Assembly (NCBI GenBank): GCA_028868455.1
Contig: JAGWUK010000200.1
Coordinates: 1 to 6,189, forward strand
Origin: Burkholderiales bacterium
Lineage (GTDB): Bacteria; Pseudomonadota; Gammaproteobacteria; Burkholderiales; Burkholderiaceae_D
Length of the DNA stretch: 6,189 bases
Direction: 5' to 3'
Shown: piece after piece, positions 5,839 to 6,189 of the stretch
Layout of the letters: each line of letters opens with the position of its first letter
Numbering within the stretch: the stretch's first letter is position 1
Made by a program: the position numbers and the translations under genes
Notes under the pieces: model-generated
What the model saw: only the letters and a program-made list of their open reading frames with translations
Database searches by the model: none
Told to the model about the DNA's origin: nothing

Positions 5839-6189
5839 CTAGACTCCTGGAGGAAGCTTACTCAGCATCATCTGCCGCTTGTTGATCGTTTCACCATCCA
5901 CGACAAAGCGGCCATCCCCGATGGCGTGAACGGTTCGTTTCTCCTCGCGCGCGCTATCCAGATAGGCGGCGACGCCTTCCAGTACGACGATGTTGTGTTT
6001 ATTCACGATGTCGATAACTTTACATTCGATGTTGGCAAGACATTCTTTGATGAGCGCAGCACGAACATGTTTTGCCGGGACAGCTGTTAAACCAAATTGC
6101 GCAAACTTATCTGTGTTGACACCAGAACATGTACCGATGCCCAAAACTTTGTCGATCAGATCAACGGTAGGAATGGCGATGACGCACTC
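5839..6189 (-). CDS. Flavin-reductase-like (FMN-binding split-barrel) protein, N-terminus outside window
   Basis: The minus-strand frame is open from the window edge to a TAG at 5839, giving the last 116 residues. They match the C-terminal two thirds of flavin reductase-like proteins (PF01613, DIM6/NTAB type), which usually have about 190 residues. Visible segments are ECVIAIPTVDLIDKV at the edge, GIGTCSGVNTDKFAQFGL next to it, IKECLANIECKVIDI, NIVVLEGVAAYLD, and the C-terminal KRQMMLSKLPPGV. Such proteins bind FMN and either reduce flavin with NAD(P)H or act directly on a substrate. The true start lies beyond the edge; a TTG at 6144 is an internal Leu codon and not a start. It is the first visible gene of the run continuing to the MOSC and Nudix genes. 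Confidence 0.82.
   Translation of the reverse strand, partial: ECVIAIPTVDLIDKVLGIGTCSGVNTDKFAQFGLTAVPAKHVRAALIKECLANIECKVIDIVNKHNIVVLEGVAAYLDSAREEKRTVHAIGDGRFVVDGETINKRQMMLSKLPPGV

Noticed and set aside
6142..6144. TTG as the start of the flavin-reductase-like gene
   Set aside because: The frame continues upstream without a stop to the window edge with family-like sequence (CVIAIPTVDL), so this is an internal Leu codon.

Overview
This window looks like an ordinary chromosomal segment of a betaproteobacterium, most likely Burkholderiales and close to Oxalobacteraceae (Herminiimonas/Janthinobacterium-like). That placement rests on the conserved block SAM-methyltransferase / pteridine-reductase-like SDR / folB / ttcA, on the style of the proteins and on moderate GC. 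It is inferred from recalled family sequences, not from a search. I see no transposase, integrase, phage gene, CRISPR array, tRNA or rRNA.

Layout from left to right. (1) 1-483, minus strand: the N-terminal 161 codons of a response regulator with a degenerate receiver domain, cut by the window edge. (2) 484-786: a 300-base non-coding stretch with a perfect TATAAT box and several inverted repeats on the leader side of the regulator. (3) 787-981, minus: a small two-helix membrane protein of the DUF2905 type. (4) 1071-2246, minus: a MidA/NDUFAF7-type SAM-dependent methyltransferase, apparently transcribed from a promoter that puts the start of the RNA at or next to the ATG. (5) 2291-4495, plus: a probable three-gene operon of a pteridine-reductase-like SDR, folB (dihydroneopterin aldolase) and ttcA (tRNA C32 2-thiolation). 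It diverges from the methyltransferase across only 44 bases. (6) 4496-4634: a convergent intergenic region holding a 10-bp perfect hairpin after ttcA and a good intrinsic terminator for the minus-strand genes. (7) 4635-6189, minus: a probable operon, in transcription order flavin-reductase-like protein (cut by the right edge), MOSC-domain protein and Nudix hydrolase, with gaps of 39 and 25 bases.

How the genes may work together. The SDR and FolB both fit pterin metabolism (reduction of dihydropterins, and the aldolase step of folate synthesis), with ttcA as a co-transcribed housekeeping tRNA modification gene. The flavin reductase/MOSC/Nudix set is a redox, molybdenum-cofactor-type and nucleotide-hydrolase combination. 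Its joint function is unknown; detoxification of modified bases or nucleotides is one testable idea. No clearly new multi-gene system is visible. The most unusual points are the Glu in place of the phospho-acceptor Asp in the response regulator, the apparently leaderless methyltransferase start, and the flavin reductase-MOSC-Nudix grouping.
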